In this document: positions 34,350 to 42,554 of the stretch, one piece after another
Layout of the letters: each line of letters begins with the position of its first letter
How positions within the stretch are numbered: position 1 is the stretch's first letter
DNA from: CAVQWT01 sp963810815
Lineage (GTDB): Bacteria > Pseudomonadota > Gammaproteobacteria > Burkholderiales > Casimicrobiaceae
DNA length: 64,000 nt
Assembly (NCBI GenBank): GCA_963810815.1
Contig: CAWEPB010000003.1
Span: 1-64,000, forward strand
Direction of reading: 5' to 3'
Translations under genes and position numbers: made by a program
Notes under the pieces: generated by a model
The model's database searches: none
What the model saw: the letters and a program-made list of their open reading frames with translations, nothing else
Told to the model about the DNA's origin: nothing

Positions 34350-36025
34350 AGCTGCCGGCGGGCTCGGTCGCCGGCCGCCGCATCGTCGCGGTCGCGCTCC
34401 TGCTCGCCGTCGCGGCGGCCGTCGTCTTCGCGGTGAAGTGGCGAATCGCCAGGCCGGCGCCGATCGAGGGCGTCGCCACCGTTCGCGCGACGCATTACTG
34501 GGCCGGCGGGTATCCGAAGTCCTTCTGGGACGGGCTCGATCCGTCCCGCGTCGACGCGGACTTCGCGCGCATCCGGCAGGACGGCTTCAATACCGTCGTG
34601 CTCGCGGTCTCGTGGCCGGAGTTCCAGCCGCGGCTGACGCCGACGCCCGCCTACGACGAGCGCGCGTTCGGCGACCTCGCCATGCTGATCCGGAAAGCCG
34701 GCGAGCATGGCCTGCGCGTCGCGCTGCGCGTGGGCTTCATCTGGTCGTTCCGGCCCGACGCCGAATTGCCGAACGCCATGCGCGTGGACGCGGCGTTCCA
34801 CGACGCCGCAATCCACGCGGCGTGGCTCGACTTCGTCGGCGAGGTGTGCCGACGCGTCTGCGATTCGCCGCACGTCGTGATGGGCTTTCTGTCGTGGGAA
34901 GACCTGTTCCCGTTCAATCTTCTGGGCGACGCGCCGAATCGCGACCACCTGGGGTTTCGACGCGAATTCGTCGGCTGGCTGCGCACGCACCACGCCCTCG
35001 CGGACGTCGGTGCGAAGTACGGTCGGTCCTTCGCCTCCTGGGCGGACGTGCCCCTGCCCGAGCGCCGCAGTCCGGCCTACGAATACGTCCTTGCCTGGTG
35101 GGACGACGCGCTCGTCGAGCGCTTCTTTCTGCCTGCGCGCCAGCGTTTCCCGAGACTCTCGTTCGAGGCGCGAGTCGACTGGGACCCGGTCTGGCACGGA
35201 GAGCGCATCGACTGGTACCGGCACGACGTCCAGTTGCGCCGGGCCGGGGCCGAAGTCGCGACCGTCTACTACGCCGTGGCCTGGGGGATGAAGAACGACG
35301 GCGACTCGACCGATGCGCCGAGCGCGCTGGCCCAGCTCGACCGCCTGCTCGCCTCCGCTGCCGGGGAGAGCCGCGCCAGGAGCCTCTTCATCGACCAGTT
35401 CAACTTCGTCGACAACACGCCGGAGTTCAGCCGCAACACCCGGCTCGCCGACGACCAGTACGACGCCATGCTGGCGGGCGCGGCCGACGTCCTCACGCGG
35501 CGCGGCGCCGGCTACGCGGTCTGGGTCGACCAGGATTATGCGTCGAACATCCTCTACAACCCCGGCTTCCAGCGCGGACTTGCCGGATGGGAGGCCGACG
35601 GCGGCGTGAACGTGATCGCGCAACCCGACGGCGCTGCCACGGCGCGACTCGCGCCCGGCGCAGGCATCGCCCAGCGCATCGTTGCCGGCAATCGGGAGGC
35701 CGGTTTCCTGCCGGGCCGGACTGGCAAGCTGTGCCTGCACGGGCGCGCCGTCGACGCCGACAGCGCGCGTGTGGACGTCGCCGGATTGCCGGGGGCCGCG
35801 TCGCTCACGTTCGACCGGGTCGCCCGGAGGCGTTGCGCCGACGTTCCGCTGGCGGCCGAATTCCGCCTCGCCCTGGCGGCCCAGTCGACGGTCGAACTCG
35901 ACCGCATCGAGCTCTTCCATCATGTCCAGCAATCCCGCCTTCGGGAGCTGGACGGCGCGCCCGGCCCCCAGGCGGAAGCGCTGCGCGCGCTCAATCGCGA
36001 ACTCGCCCGTCGCACCGGTTCGTGA
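34346..36025 (+). CDS. Membrane-anchored predicted glycosidase (TIM-barrel) with beta-sandwich tail
   Basis: A 559-residue protein. Residues ~12-32 form a membrane segment (IVAVALLLAVAAAVVFAVKW), so the rest should be periplasmic. Residues ~45-400 read as a clan GH-A-like barrel: GGYPKSFWDGLDPSRVDADF, GFNTVVLAVSWPEFQP, LRVALRVGFIW, VVMGFLSWEDLFPF (possible acid/base Glu), WDPVWHGERIDWYRHDVQL and SLFIDQFNFVDNTPEFS. Residues ~405-540 look like a carbohydrate-binding beta-sandwich (NPGFQRGLAGWEADGG). Substrate unknown. It overlaps xth by 4 bases although the two functions are unrelated. Confidence 0.72.
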   Translation: MKLPAGSVAGRRIVAVALLLAVAAAVVFAVKWRIARPAPIEGVATVRATHYWAGGYPKSFWDGLDPSRVDADFARIRQDGFNTVVLAVSWPEFQPRLTPTPAYDERAFGDLAMLIRKAGEHGLRVALRVGFIWSFRPDAELPNAMRVDAAFHDAAIHAAWLDFVGEVCRRVCDSPHVVMGFLSWEDLFPFNLLGDAPNRDHLGFRREFVGWLRTHHALADVGAKYGRSFASWADVPLPERRSPAYEYVLAWWDDALVERFFLPARQRFPRLSFEARVDWDPVWHGERIDWYRHDVQLRRAGAEVATVYYAVAWGMKNDGDSTDAPSALAQLDRLLASAAGESRARSLFIDQFNFVDNTPEFSRNTRLADDQYDAMLAGAADVLTRRGAGYAVWVDQDYASNILYNPGFQRGLAGWEADGGVNVIAQPDGAATARLAPGAGIAQRIVAGNREAGFLPGRTGKLCLHGRAVDADSARVDVAGLPGAASLTFDRVARRRCADVPLAAEFRLALAAQSTVELDRIELFHHVQQSRLRELDGAPGPQAEALRALNRELARRTGS

Positions 36026-36347
36026 CCCCCGCCGCGCCGGGCCCGACAGCGAGCGAGTGAGGCATCGAGCGAGCGGCGGGCCCGCGCCGGGGTGACCGCC
36101 GTGGCGCGGCGGGCCCGACGCCGAGCGACTGAGGCATCGAGCGAACGGCCGGCCCGTGCCGGGTGACCGCCGTGGCGCGGCGGGCCCGACGCCGAGCGAC
36201 TGAGGCATCGAGCGAACGGCCGGTCCGTGCCGGGTAACCGCCGTGGCGCGGCGGGCCCGACAGCGAGCGAGTGGGGCATCGAGCGAGTGTCGGGCCCGCC
36301 GCGCCACGGCGAGCGCCGGGAGCCGGGAGCTCCGACCGAGCCCCGGT
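36026..36347. repeat. 71-bp tandem repeats ending in a 21-bp perfect inverted repeat
   Basis: Four copies of a unit beginning GGGCCCGAC start at 36039, 36111, 36182 and 36253 (spacings 72, 71, 71). The last is incomplete and closes with an inverted copy: 36241-36261 and 36289-36309 are exact reverse complements (21 bp) around a 27-base loop. Units share GAGGCATCGAGCGA and GACCGCCGTGGCGCGGC. The stretch fills the gap between the convergent glycosidase-like gene and ntrC and holds no gene that I can support. Confidence 0.85.
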
Positions 36348-37772
36348 TCAGCCGACCCGTTCCCCGCCCTTGCGCAACTCCGCCTCGAGTCCGAGCTCCT
36401 GGATCTTGCGGGTCAGCGTGTTGCGGCCCCAGCCCAGCCACGCCGCCGCTTCCATGCGGTGGCCGCCCGTGTGCGCGAGCGCACGCAGGATCAGCGTCCG
36501 TTCGAATTCCTTCTCCAGCCGGTCGCCGACCGCACGCTCGCCGCGCGCCAGCGCCTGGCCGAGTTCACGGTCGAGCGCCTGCCGCCACGATCCGTCCGCG
36601 GCGTCGCCCGCGTCGACCGGCTCGCGCAACTCCGGCGGCAGGTCGGCGACCTCGACCCGCTGACCGGGCGCCATCACCGTCAGCCAGTGGCAGATGTTCT
36701 CGAGTTGCCGCACGTTGCCGGGAAAGCGGAACGCCGCCAGCACTTTCAGCGCCGCTTCCGACAGGAGTTTCGGCTCGACCGCGAGATCGCGCGCGCTCTT
36801 CTGCAGGAAATGGCGGGCGAGCGGCGCGATGTCCTCCGCGCGCTCGCGCAGCGGCGGCAGCCGCAGCCGGACCACGTTGAGCCGGTGCATCAGGTCCTCG
36901 CGGAACAGCCCCTGCCGCACGCGCTCCTCGAGATTCTGGTGCGTCGCCGCGATGACGCGGACGCTGGCCTTGAGCGGCGCATGGCCGCCGACCCGGTAGT
37001 ACTCGCCGTCGGCCAGCACGCGCAGCAGCCGCACCTGCAGGTCCGCGGGCATGTCGCCGATCTCGTCCAGGAACAGCGTGCCGCCCTCGGCCTGCTCGAA
37101 GCGGCCCCGGCGCGCGCTCTGCGCGCCCGTGAAGGCGCCACGTTCGTGGCCGAAGAGCTCGCTTTCCAGCAGGTCCTTGGGGATCGCCGCCGTGTTGATG
37201 GCGACGAACGGACCCGCGGCGCGCGGGCTGTGACGGTGCAGCGCACGGGCGACCAGCTCCTTGCCGGTCCCGCTCTCGCCGGTGATCAGCACCGTGGCGC
37301 TCGACTGCGACAGCCGGCCGATCGCGCGGAAGACCTCCTGCATCGCCGGCGCCTGGCCCAGCATCTCGGGCGTCTCGCTGCCGACGCCGGCGGCGGATGG
37401 CGACGCGAGCGGGGTCTCGGTGGTCGCGCGCCGGATGAGCGCCAGCGCGTGGTCGACGTCGAACGGCTTCGGCAGGTACTCGAACGCGCCGCCCTGGAAA
37501 GCCGCGACCGCGCTGTCGAGGTCGGAGTACGCGGTCATGATGATGACCGGGATGTGCGGATGCTGCTGCTTGATCTTGTTGAGCAGGACCAGGCCCGAGT
37601 CGCCCGGCATCCGGATGTCGGAAACCAGCACCGACGGCTGGGCCACCGCCAGCGCCTGCAGCACCTCGTAGGCCGATGCGAACGTCTTGTGCGGAATGCC
37701 CTCGCGCGCGAGCGCCTTCTCGAGCACCCAGCGGATCGACCGGTCGTCGTCGACGATCCATACCGGCTTCAT
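36348..37772 (-). CDS. glnG: Nitrogen regulator NtrC (sigma-54 activator)
   Basis: A 474-residue response regulator. The receiver domain has the acidic pocket VDDD and phospho-acceptor Asp52 (SDIRMPG), and K in LPKPF. The central AAA+ domain has Walker A GESGTGKE, the sigma-54 contact loop GAFTGA and Walker B GGTLFLDEIGD. A Fis-type helix-turn-helix closes the protein (GGHRMEAAAWLGWGRNTLTRKIQELGL). The start MKPVWIVDDDRS at 37772 is favoured over an in-frame upstream ATG. It follows ntrB by 60 bases. NtrC-type sites upstream of glnA nearby are the expected targets. Confidence 0.94.
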   Translation of the reverse strand: MKPVWIVDDDRSIRWVLEKALAREGIPHKTFASAYEVLQALAVAQPSVLVSDIRMPGDSGLVLLNKIKQQHPHIPVIIMTAYSDLDSAVAAFQGGAFEYLPKPFDVDHALALIRRATTETPLASPSAAGVGSETPEMLGQAPAMQEVFRAIGRLSQSSATVLITGESGTGKELVARALHRHSPRAAGPFVAINTAAIPKDLLESELFGHERGAFTGAQSARRGRFEQAEGGTLFLDEIGDMPADLQVRLLRVLADGEYYRVGGHAPLKASVRVIAATHQNLEERVRQGLFREDLMHRLNVVRLRLPPLRERAEDIAPLARHFLQKSARDLAVEPKLLSEAALKVLAAFRFPGNVRQLENICHWLTVMAPGQRVEVADLPPELREPVDAGDAADGSWRQALDRELGQALARGERAVGDRLEKEFERTLILRALAHTGGHRMEAAAWLGWGRNTLTRKIQELGLEAELRKGGERVG

Positions 37773-37832
37773 GACGATACCCCGCGGCGGTTCGTAATCG
37801 TACGCATGCATATGGACGTCTTTCGCTGCTCG

Positions 37833-38918
37833 CTAGAGGGCGCGGCCGCCCTCGAGCGGCAGCAGGATCGTGAAAATCGTGCGCCCTGGGGCGCTGTCGC
37901 ATTCGATCGTGCCGTGGTGCTGGGCGACGAAGGTCTGCGCGATGGTGAGGCCGAGGCCGCTGCCGCCTTCGCGCCCGGACACCAGCGGAAAGAAGATGCG
38001 GTCCGCGAGTTCCGGCGGCACGCCGGGGCCGTTGTCCTCGACGGCGATCGCCAGCGCCAGGCGGTAGCGCCTGCGCGCGAGCGTCACATAGCGGGCGACG
38101 CGTGTGCGCAGGACGATCCGCGGACCCGCGGTGGTGCCGGTGACCGCCTGCGCCGCGTTGCGCACGATGTTCAGCACCGCCTGCGTCAGCTGCTCGGCAT
38201 CCGCCTCGATCTCCGGAAGACTGGTGTCGAAGTCGCAGACGATGTCGATGTCGCGGAACTCGGCATGGACGACGCCCTTCACCCGGACCAGGATCTCGTG
38301 GATGTTGGTCCGGCGATACGTCGGCAGCCGGTGCGGCGTCAGCAGGCGGTTGACCAGCGACTGCAGCCGGTCCGCCTCGCCGATGATCACCTGCGTGTAT
38401 TCGATGAGCTGCGGCCGGTCGAGCTCGCGCTCGAGCAGCTGCGCGGCCCCGCGAATGCCGCCGAGCGGATTCTTGATCTCGTGCGCGAGGCTGCGGATCA
38501 GCTCGCGGTTCGCCTGGTGCTGCTCGAGCAGGCGCTCCTCGCGCGCGATCTTCAGCTGCTGGTCGATGTGGCGAAACTCGATCAGCAGCGGGGCCCCGGG
38601 CAGGTCGACCGGGGACACCGTCGCGTTGAGATGCAGCTTGACCTTGCCGGTCGCGGCGAGTTCGAGCTCCTGCTCGGTGTACGCCGCTCCGCTCGCCGTC
38701 GCCTTGCCGATCGCCGCCGCCAGCGCCGGCGCGTCGCCGAACACGGTCCGCAACGTATGCCCGACGAGCTGGCGCTCGGAGATCTCGAACAGGTTTTCGG
38801 CGGCCGGATTGGCGTAGACGATCGCGTGCGCATCGTCGAGCACGAGGACGGCGGTCGCGAGCAGTTCGAAGCCGGCGAACTCCGGCAACGCGGGGGCGAG
38901 GTCCGCGGTGCGCATCAT
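37833..38918 (-). CDS. glnL: Nitrogen sensor histidine kinase NtrB
   Basis: A 361-residue cytoplasmic PAS-HisKA-HATPase kinase that controls NtrC in response to PII. The PAS domain covers ~15-125 (ATAVLVLDDAHAIVYANPAAENLF). The phospho-His lies in SLAHEIKNPLGGIRGAAQLL. ATP-binding boxes are LNIVRNAAQAV (N), VEDNGPGVPPEL (G1) and GREGGSGLGLTIAQTFV (G2). It has no membrane segment. I chose MMRTADLAPALPEF at 38918. A 246-bp gap with no evident gene separates it from the DUF4124 gene. Confidence 0.93.
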   Translation of the reverse strand: MMRTADLAPALPEFAGFELLATAVLVLDDAHAIVYANPAAENLFEISERQLVGHTLRTVFGDAPALAAAIGKATASGAAYTEQELELAATGKVKLHLNATVSPVDLPGAPLLIEFRHIDQQLKIAREERLLEQHQANRELIRSLAHEIKNPLGGIRGAAQLLERELDRPQLIEYTQVIIGEADRLQSLVNRLLTPHRLPTYRRTNIHEILVRVKGVVHAEFRDIDIVCDFDTSLPEIEADAEQLTQAVLNIVRNAAQAVTGTTAGPRIVLRTRVARYVTLARRRYRLALAIAVEDNGPGVPPELADRIFFPLVSGREGGSGLGLTIAQTFVAQHHGTIECDSAPGRTIFTILLPLEGGRAL

Positions 38919-39164
38919 GAACCTGATCGGCGCGCGCGCCGCGCGGGAGAGGGACGGGAAGACCACTCCGAAGCGTTAGCAATATCCACGCCGAAGCGCC
39001 GACCCCCGACCCCGCCCGGCGCGAACGCCGTGCGCGCGCGTCTCGGCGCGATCGCCGCGAGGATGCTGCACCACGGGCGAACGTCCGGCGCGCCAAATCG
39101 GCGCTGGTGCGCGTTCGTCGCGGGGCCGGATCGGCGGGGCGCGACGTCGCGGCCGCGCCTGCGG

Positions 39165-39740
39165 TCAGCGCGTGGTGCCGATTTCCTTGCGCAACGCCTC
39201 GATGTTGCGCTCGTGCACGGTGATTGCCTGGCGCAGTCGCGCGATGCGAGCCCGGTACTTGTCGGCGCTGGCCCGCTCCTCGGGCAGCGGCGGCGGCGCG
39301 CCGTCCGCGTAGGCGACACGGGCTTCGGCGAGGAGCTTCTCCTCGCTCGCGAGTTCATCGCCCAGAACCTTGCGTCGGATGTCGTCGCGGCCCTTCTGCG
39401 TCGCGCTGTCGACCTTGGGAAAGCCGGGCGGCGACGGGGTGGTCGCACGACCGCCGCGAGACGACGCCGCGGGCGGGGGCGCGCTCGGCGCGCCGGGCAC
39501 GTTGAAATACGAGAAAGCGCCGGATTCGGTGACGCAGCGATAGGTGTTGCCCTCGACGACGCTCGGCTTGCTGACGCAGCCGGACTCGCGCGCCTTTTCG
39601 GACAGCGTGACCGCGCCGGCGGCGGGAACCAGCGCGATCCCGCCGGCAAGGAGTGCGACGAGCGCCCCCAGGCGGGACGTTCCCGCGCGCTTGCGCCCCG
39701 TTCGGCGCCCGATTTCCCGAGCTGAGTCAAGTCGATGCAT
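39165..39740 (-). CDS. DUF4124-like secreted protein
   Basis: A 191-residue exported protein between glnA and ntrB. An unusually long, basic n-region (REIGRRTGRKRAGTSR) precedes the signal core (GALVALLAGGIALVPAAGA). The mature part has two Cys in ESGCVSKPSVVEGNTYRCVT and ESGAFSYFNVPG, which recall DUF4124, then a Ser/Pro linker and a C-terminal coiled coil (EEKLLAEARVAYADG ... YRARIARLRQAITVHERNIEAL). Genes of this type are often found between glnA and ntrB in Betaproteobacteria. Function unknown. Confidence 0.7.
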   Translation of the reverse strand: MHRLDSAREIGRRTGRKRAGTSRLGALVALLAGGIALVPAAGAVTLSEKARESGCVSKPSVVEGNTYRCVTESGAFSYFNVPGAPSAPPPAASSRGGRATTPSPPGFPKVDSATQKGRDDIRRKVLGDELASEEKLLAEARVAYADGAPPPLPEERASADKYRARIARLRQAITVHERNIEALRKEIGTTR

Positions 39741-39773
39741 CGCGCCGCAGTGTAACCGTCGAAGGGGTGAAGC

Positions 39774-39800
39774 AAAAGGGGCGGACACGCGGCCCGCCCC
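39774..39800 (-). terminator. Terminator after glnA
   Basis: On the minus strand GGGGCGG and CCGCCCC pair around a 9-base loop and are followed by TTTTGC. It lies 38 bases past the glnA stop, so glnA can be ended separately from ntrB-ntrC. Confidence 0.6.
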
Positions 39801-39837
39801 CCCGTCACGCTTTCAACGCGCACGCGGCGCGGCCGGT

Positions 39838-41250
39838 TTACAGGCTGTAGTACATGTCGTATTCGACCGGATGGGTCGTCATGCGGAAGCGCGTGACTTC
39901 CTCCATCTTCAGCGCGATGTACGAATCGATCATGTCGTTGGTGAACACGCCGCCGCGGGTGAGGAACTCGCGATCCTTGTCGAGGTAGTCCAGCGCCTGG
40001 TCCAGCGACGAGCAGACGGTCGGGATCTTGGCATCCTCTTCCGGCGGCAGGTCGTACAGGTTCTTGTCCGCCGGGTCGCCCGGGTGGATCTTGTGCTGCA
40101 CGCCGTCGAGGCCCGCCATCAGCATCGCCGCGAACGCGAGGTATGGGTTGGCGGTCGGGTCCGGGAAACGGACCTCGATGCGGCGGCCCTTCGGATTGGC
40201 GACGTACGGAATGCGGATCGACGCCGAGCGGTTGCGCGCCGAGTAGGCGAGCTTGACCGGCGCCTCGAAGCCGGGGACCAGCCGCTTGTACGAATTCGTG
40301 CCGGGGTTGGTGATCGCGTTGAGCGCGCGGGCGTGCTTGATGATGCCGCCGATGTAGTACAGCGCGAACTCGGAAAGACCCGAGTAGCCGTCGCCCGCGA
40401 AGAGGTTCTTGCCGTCCTTCCACACCGACTGGTGCACGTGCATGCCCGATCCGTTGTCGCCGACGATCGGCTTGGGCATGAACGTCGCCGTCTTGCCGTA
40501 GGCGTGCGCGGTGTTGTGGATGACGTACTTCATGATCTGCAGCCAGTCGGCGCGCTGGACCAGCGGCGCGAACTTGGTGCCGATCTCGCACTGTCCCGCG
40601 TTGGCGACCTCGTGGTGGTGCACCTCGACCTCGACGCCCATCTGCTCGAGCGCGAGACACATCGCCGAGCGGATGTCCTGGAGCTGATCGACCGGCGGCA
40701 CCGGAAAGTAGCCGCCCTTGACCGTCGGCCGGTGACCGAGGTTGCCGCCCTCGAACTTGTCCGCGGTCGACCAGGCGGCCTCCTCCGAGAACACCTTGCA
40801 GTAGCTGCCCGACATGTCGACGGACCATTCGACCGCGTCGAAGATGAAGAACTCGGGCTCGGGGCCGAAGTAGCAGACGTCGCCGAGCTTGGTGCTCTTG
40901 AGGTAGGCCTCCGCGCGCTTCGCCAGCGAGCGCGGATCGCGCTCGTAACCCTTGCCGTCCGACGGCTCGACCACGTCGCAGGTGATCAGCAGCGTCGTCT
41001 CGTCCATGAACGGGTCGAGGTTGGCCGTGCCCGGATCGGGCATCAGCAGCATGTCCGAGGCCTGGATGCCCTTCCAGCCGGCGATCGACGAGCCGTCGAA
41101 CGCGTGGCCGGATTCGAACTTGTCGGCGTTGAACTGCCGTGCCGGAACCGTGACGTGCTGCTCCTTGCCGCGGGTGTCGGTGAACCGGAGGTCGACGAAC
41201 TTGACCTCTTTCTCTTTGATCAACTTGAGCACGTCGGCGGGGGTGGTCAT
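39838..41250 (-). CDS. glnA: Glutamine synthetase type I
   Basis: A 470-residue GSI-beta enzyme that makes glutamine from glutamate, ammonia and ATP. Key segments: DLRFTDTRGKEQHVTVP, latch DGSSIAGWKGIQ, ATP/metal loops FGPEPEFFIFD and EVANAGQCEIGTKF, NGSGMHVHQSVWKDG and NRSASIRIP. The adenylylation Tyr lies in KNLYDLPPEE (~residue 398), so GlnE control is expected. SD AGGAGA precedes the ATG. A sigma-54 promoter with two NtrC sites lies upstream, and ntrB-ntrC lie downstream. Confidence 0.97.
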   Translation of the reverse strand: MTTPADVLKLIKEKEVKFVDLRFTDTRGKEQHVTVPARQFNADKFESGHAFDGSSIAGWKGIQASDMLLMPDPGTANLDPFMDETTLLITCDVVEPSDGKGYERDPRSLAKRAEAYLKSTKLGDVCYFGPEPEFFIFDAVEWSVDMSGSYCKVFSEEAAWSTADKFEGGNLGHRPTVKGGYFPVPPVDQLQDIRSAMCLALEQMGVEVEVHHHEVANAGQCEIGTKFAPLVQRADWLQIMKYVIHNTAHAYGKTATFMPKPIVGDNGSGMHVHQSVWKDGKNLFAGDGYSGLSEFALYYIGGIIKHARALNAITNPGTNSYKRLVPGFEAPVKLAYSARNRSASIRIPYVANPKGRRIEVRFPDPTANPYLAFAAMLMAGLDGVQHKIHPGDPADKNLYDLPPEEDAKIPTVCSSLDQALDYLDKDREFLTRGGVFTNDMIDSYIALKMEEVTRFRMTTHPVEYDMYYSL

Positions 41251-41322
41251 GCGAATCTTCTCCTGATGGCGTCAAGCGCCCAGCGGGCGCACATTGCGTT
41301 GCAAAAAAGGCGGGAAGAGTTT

Positions 41323-41338
41323 AGCGAGAAGCGTGCCA
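41323..41338 (-). promoter_or_regulatory. Sigma-54 promoter of glnA
   Basis: The minus strand reads TGGCACGCTTCTCGCT. It keeps the invariant GG-N10-GC spacing and matches the consensus TGGCACG-N4-TTGCW at all but one core base (TCGC for TTGC). The predicted start of transcription is 41312, giving a leader of about 62 bases to the glnA ATG. Confidence 0.8.
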
Positions 41339-41411
41339 TGGGATGGACACGCCGAAGTGCCTGTTTGGCAAGGGTCTACCGGCCCGACCATCACCGCCGC
41401 GGGCGATGGTC

Positions 41412-41428
41412 CGCACATAAATAGTGCG
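41412..41428 (-). promoter_or_regulatory. NtrC-binding site, proximal
   Basis: CGCACATAAATAGTGCG has GCAC and GTGC half-sites with the spacing of the E. coli NtrC consensus. Its centre (41420) is at about -108 from the predicted sigma-54 start. The AT-rich centre also matches the known sites. Confidence 0.7.
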
Positions 41429-41442
41429 CCGAACCACGGGCT

Positions 41443-41459
41443 GGCACAAGCTTGGTGCG
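41443..41459 (-). promoter_or_regulatory. NtrC-binding site, distal
   Basis: GGCACAAGCTTGGTGCG matches GCAC-N6-GGTGC, as in the strong E. coli glnA site. Its centre (41451) is at about -139 and 31 bp (three helical turns) from the proximal site. The rest of the 396-bp gap (41460-41646) shows nothing I can name. Confidence 0.75.
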
Positions 41460-41646
41460 GCTTGCCCAACGATGCGGCGAAACGGATGCCGCGTCGCAAT
41501 AAAAGGCCGGATCGGGCGCTTCGAATCAGACTCCGGGGAGGCCGGGCAGCGACAGCGCATCGGCAACAACATTGCAGGCCATTGATTCAATATACCTTTT
41601 CCTGCTCGCCCCGAAGCGGAGCGACGCACCATTCCTGGGCGTTGGG

Positions 41647-42501
41647 CTACGGATAGAAAAGGTAGAGGCGGTACCCCGCCTGCGTCGTCGCGCTCGCGTC
41701 GATGAACAACTTGATCGCCACTTCGCCGTTGCCGGGCATGCCGGTGGCCAGGTCGACGGTTCCCCCCGCGTACTCCGCCGGGGCGAGCGCTCGACGCACC
41801 ACCGCCTGGTCCTGCGCATCGGTCAGCGTGAGTTCGAGATGCGGATACGCGAGCGGCCACGCCGTCCGGTTGCGCAGCGTCGCCGACAGAATGAGCAGGC
41901 CCCGATGCGCGGGATCGGCCTGCAGATCGGACGCCTCGATCGACAGGCCCGCGACATCGCGCAGCGGCCGGATCGCGCAGCCCAGCGTCGCGCAGGCCCC
42001 GGTGAGCACGGCCCGCGAGGCGGGAAAATGCGCCGCCAGCACGTCGCGCCAATGGAATGCCGCCTGCGCGACCAGCGCGAGCAGCAGCAGGGGGACGGCC
42101 GCGACGAGCAGCGCCCTGGCGGTCCGCGACGACGGCTTGCGCTGCATCTGGGCGAAGCGCTCTTCGTAGGCAATTTCGCGCACGCGGTCCGCGTCGTCGT
42201 TGCCGACGCCGGCCGCGGGAGGCTCGATGCGTTCGGGCGCCGCCGACGCGTCGACGCCCGGCGGCTCGAGCGCCTGGCTGCTGCGCAGCGTGACGGTCGG
42301 CGGCCCCAGCACGGCGTCGTCGAAGGGCATCTCGCCCTCCGGCCGCCGACGCGGCGCCAGCGATATCAGGTGCGCGTTGCCGTCGAAGACCGTCTTGCAG
42401 TGCCCGCAGCGGACCTGCCCCGCGCGCATCGCCAACTGCTGCGGCGTCACGCGGAAGATCGTCTTGCAGCCGGGGCAGCGAGTGTATTGTTCTTGAGCCA
42501 A
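41647..42501 (-). CDS. Zinc-ribbon DUF3426 membrane protein
   Basis: A 284-residue protein. The N-terminus is an MJ0042-type zinc finger with two CxxC pairs (RCPGCKTIF and RCGHCKTVF). A disordered acidic/Pro-rich linker follows, then one membrane segment at ~130-150 (ARALLVAAVPLLLLALVAQA) and a periplasmic DUF3426 beta domain (GLSIEASDLQAD ... LLILSATLRNRTAWPLAYP). No ATG fits; the TTG at 42501 (LAQEQYTRCPGC) gives the usual family start. It lies downstream of prmA with a 53-bp gap, the standard neighbour. Confidence 0.85.
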   Translation of the reverse strand: MAQEQYTRCPGCKTIFRVTPQQLAMRAGQVRCGHCKTVFDGNAHLISLAPRRRPEGEMPFDDAVLGPPTVTLRSSQALEPPGVDASAAPERIEPPAAGVGNDDADRVREIAYEERFAQMQRKPSSRTARALLVAAVPLLLLALVAQAAFHWRDVLAAHFPASRAVLTGACATLGCAIRPLRDVAGLSIEASDLQADPAHRGLLILSATLRNRTAWPLAYPHLELTLTDAQDQAVVRRALAPAEYAGGTVDLATGMPGNGEVAIKLFIDASATTQAGYRLYLFYP

Positions 42502-42554
42502 GGCGTCGCGCGGGCGGCGGGGGAAAGGAAGGTCGCGAAAGGCGCGCGGGCCGT

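Noticed and set aside
36039..36309. A CRISPR array, suggested by regularly spaced repeats.
   Set aside because: The units are contiguous 71-bp tandem copies without unique spacers, and no cas genes are near.
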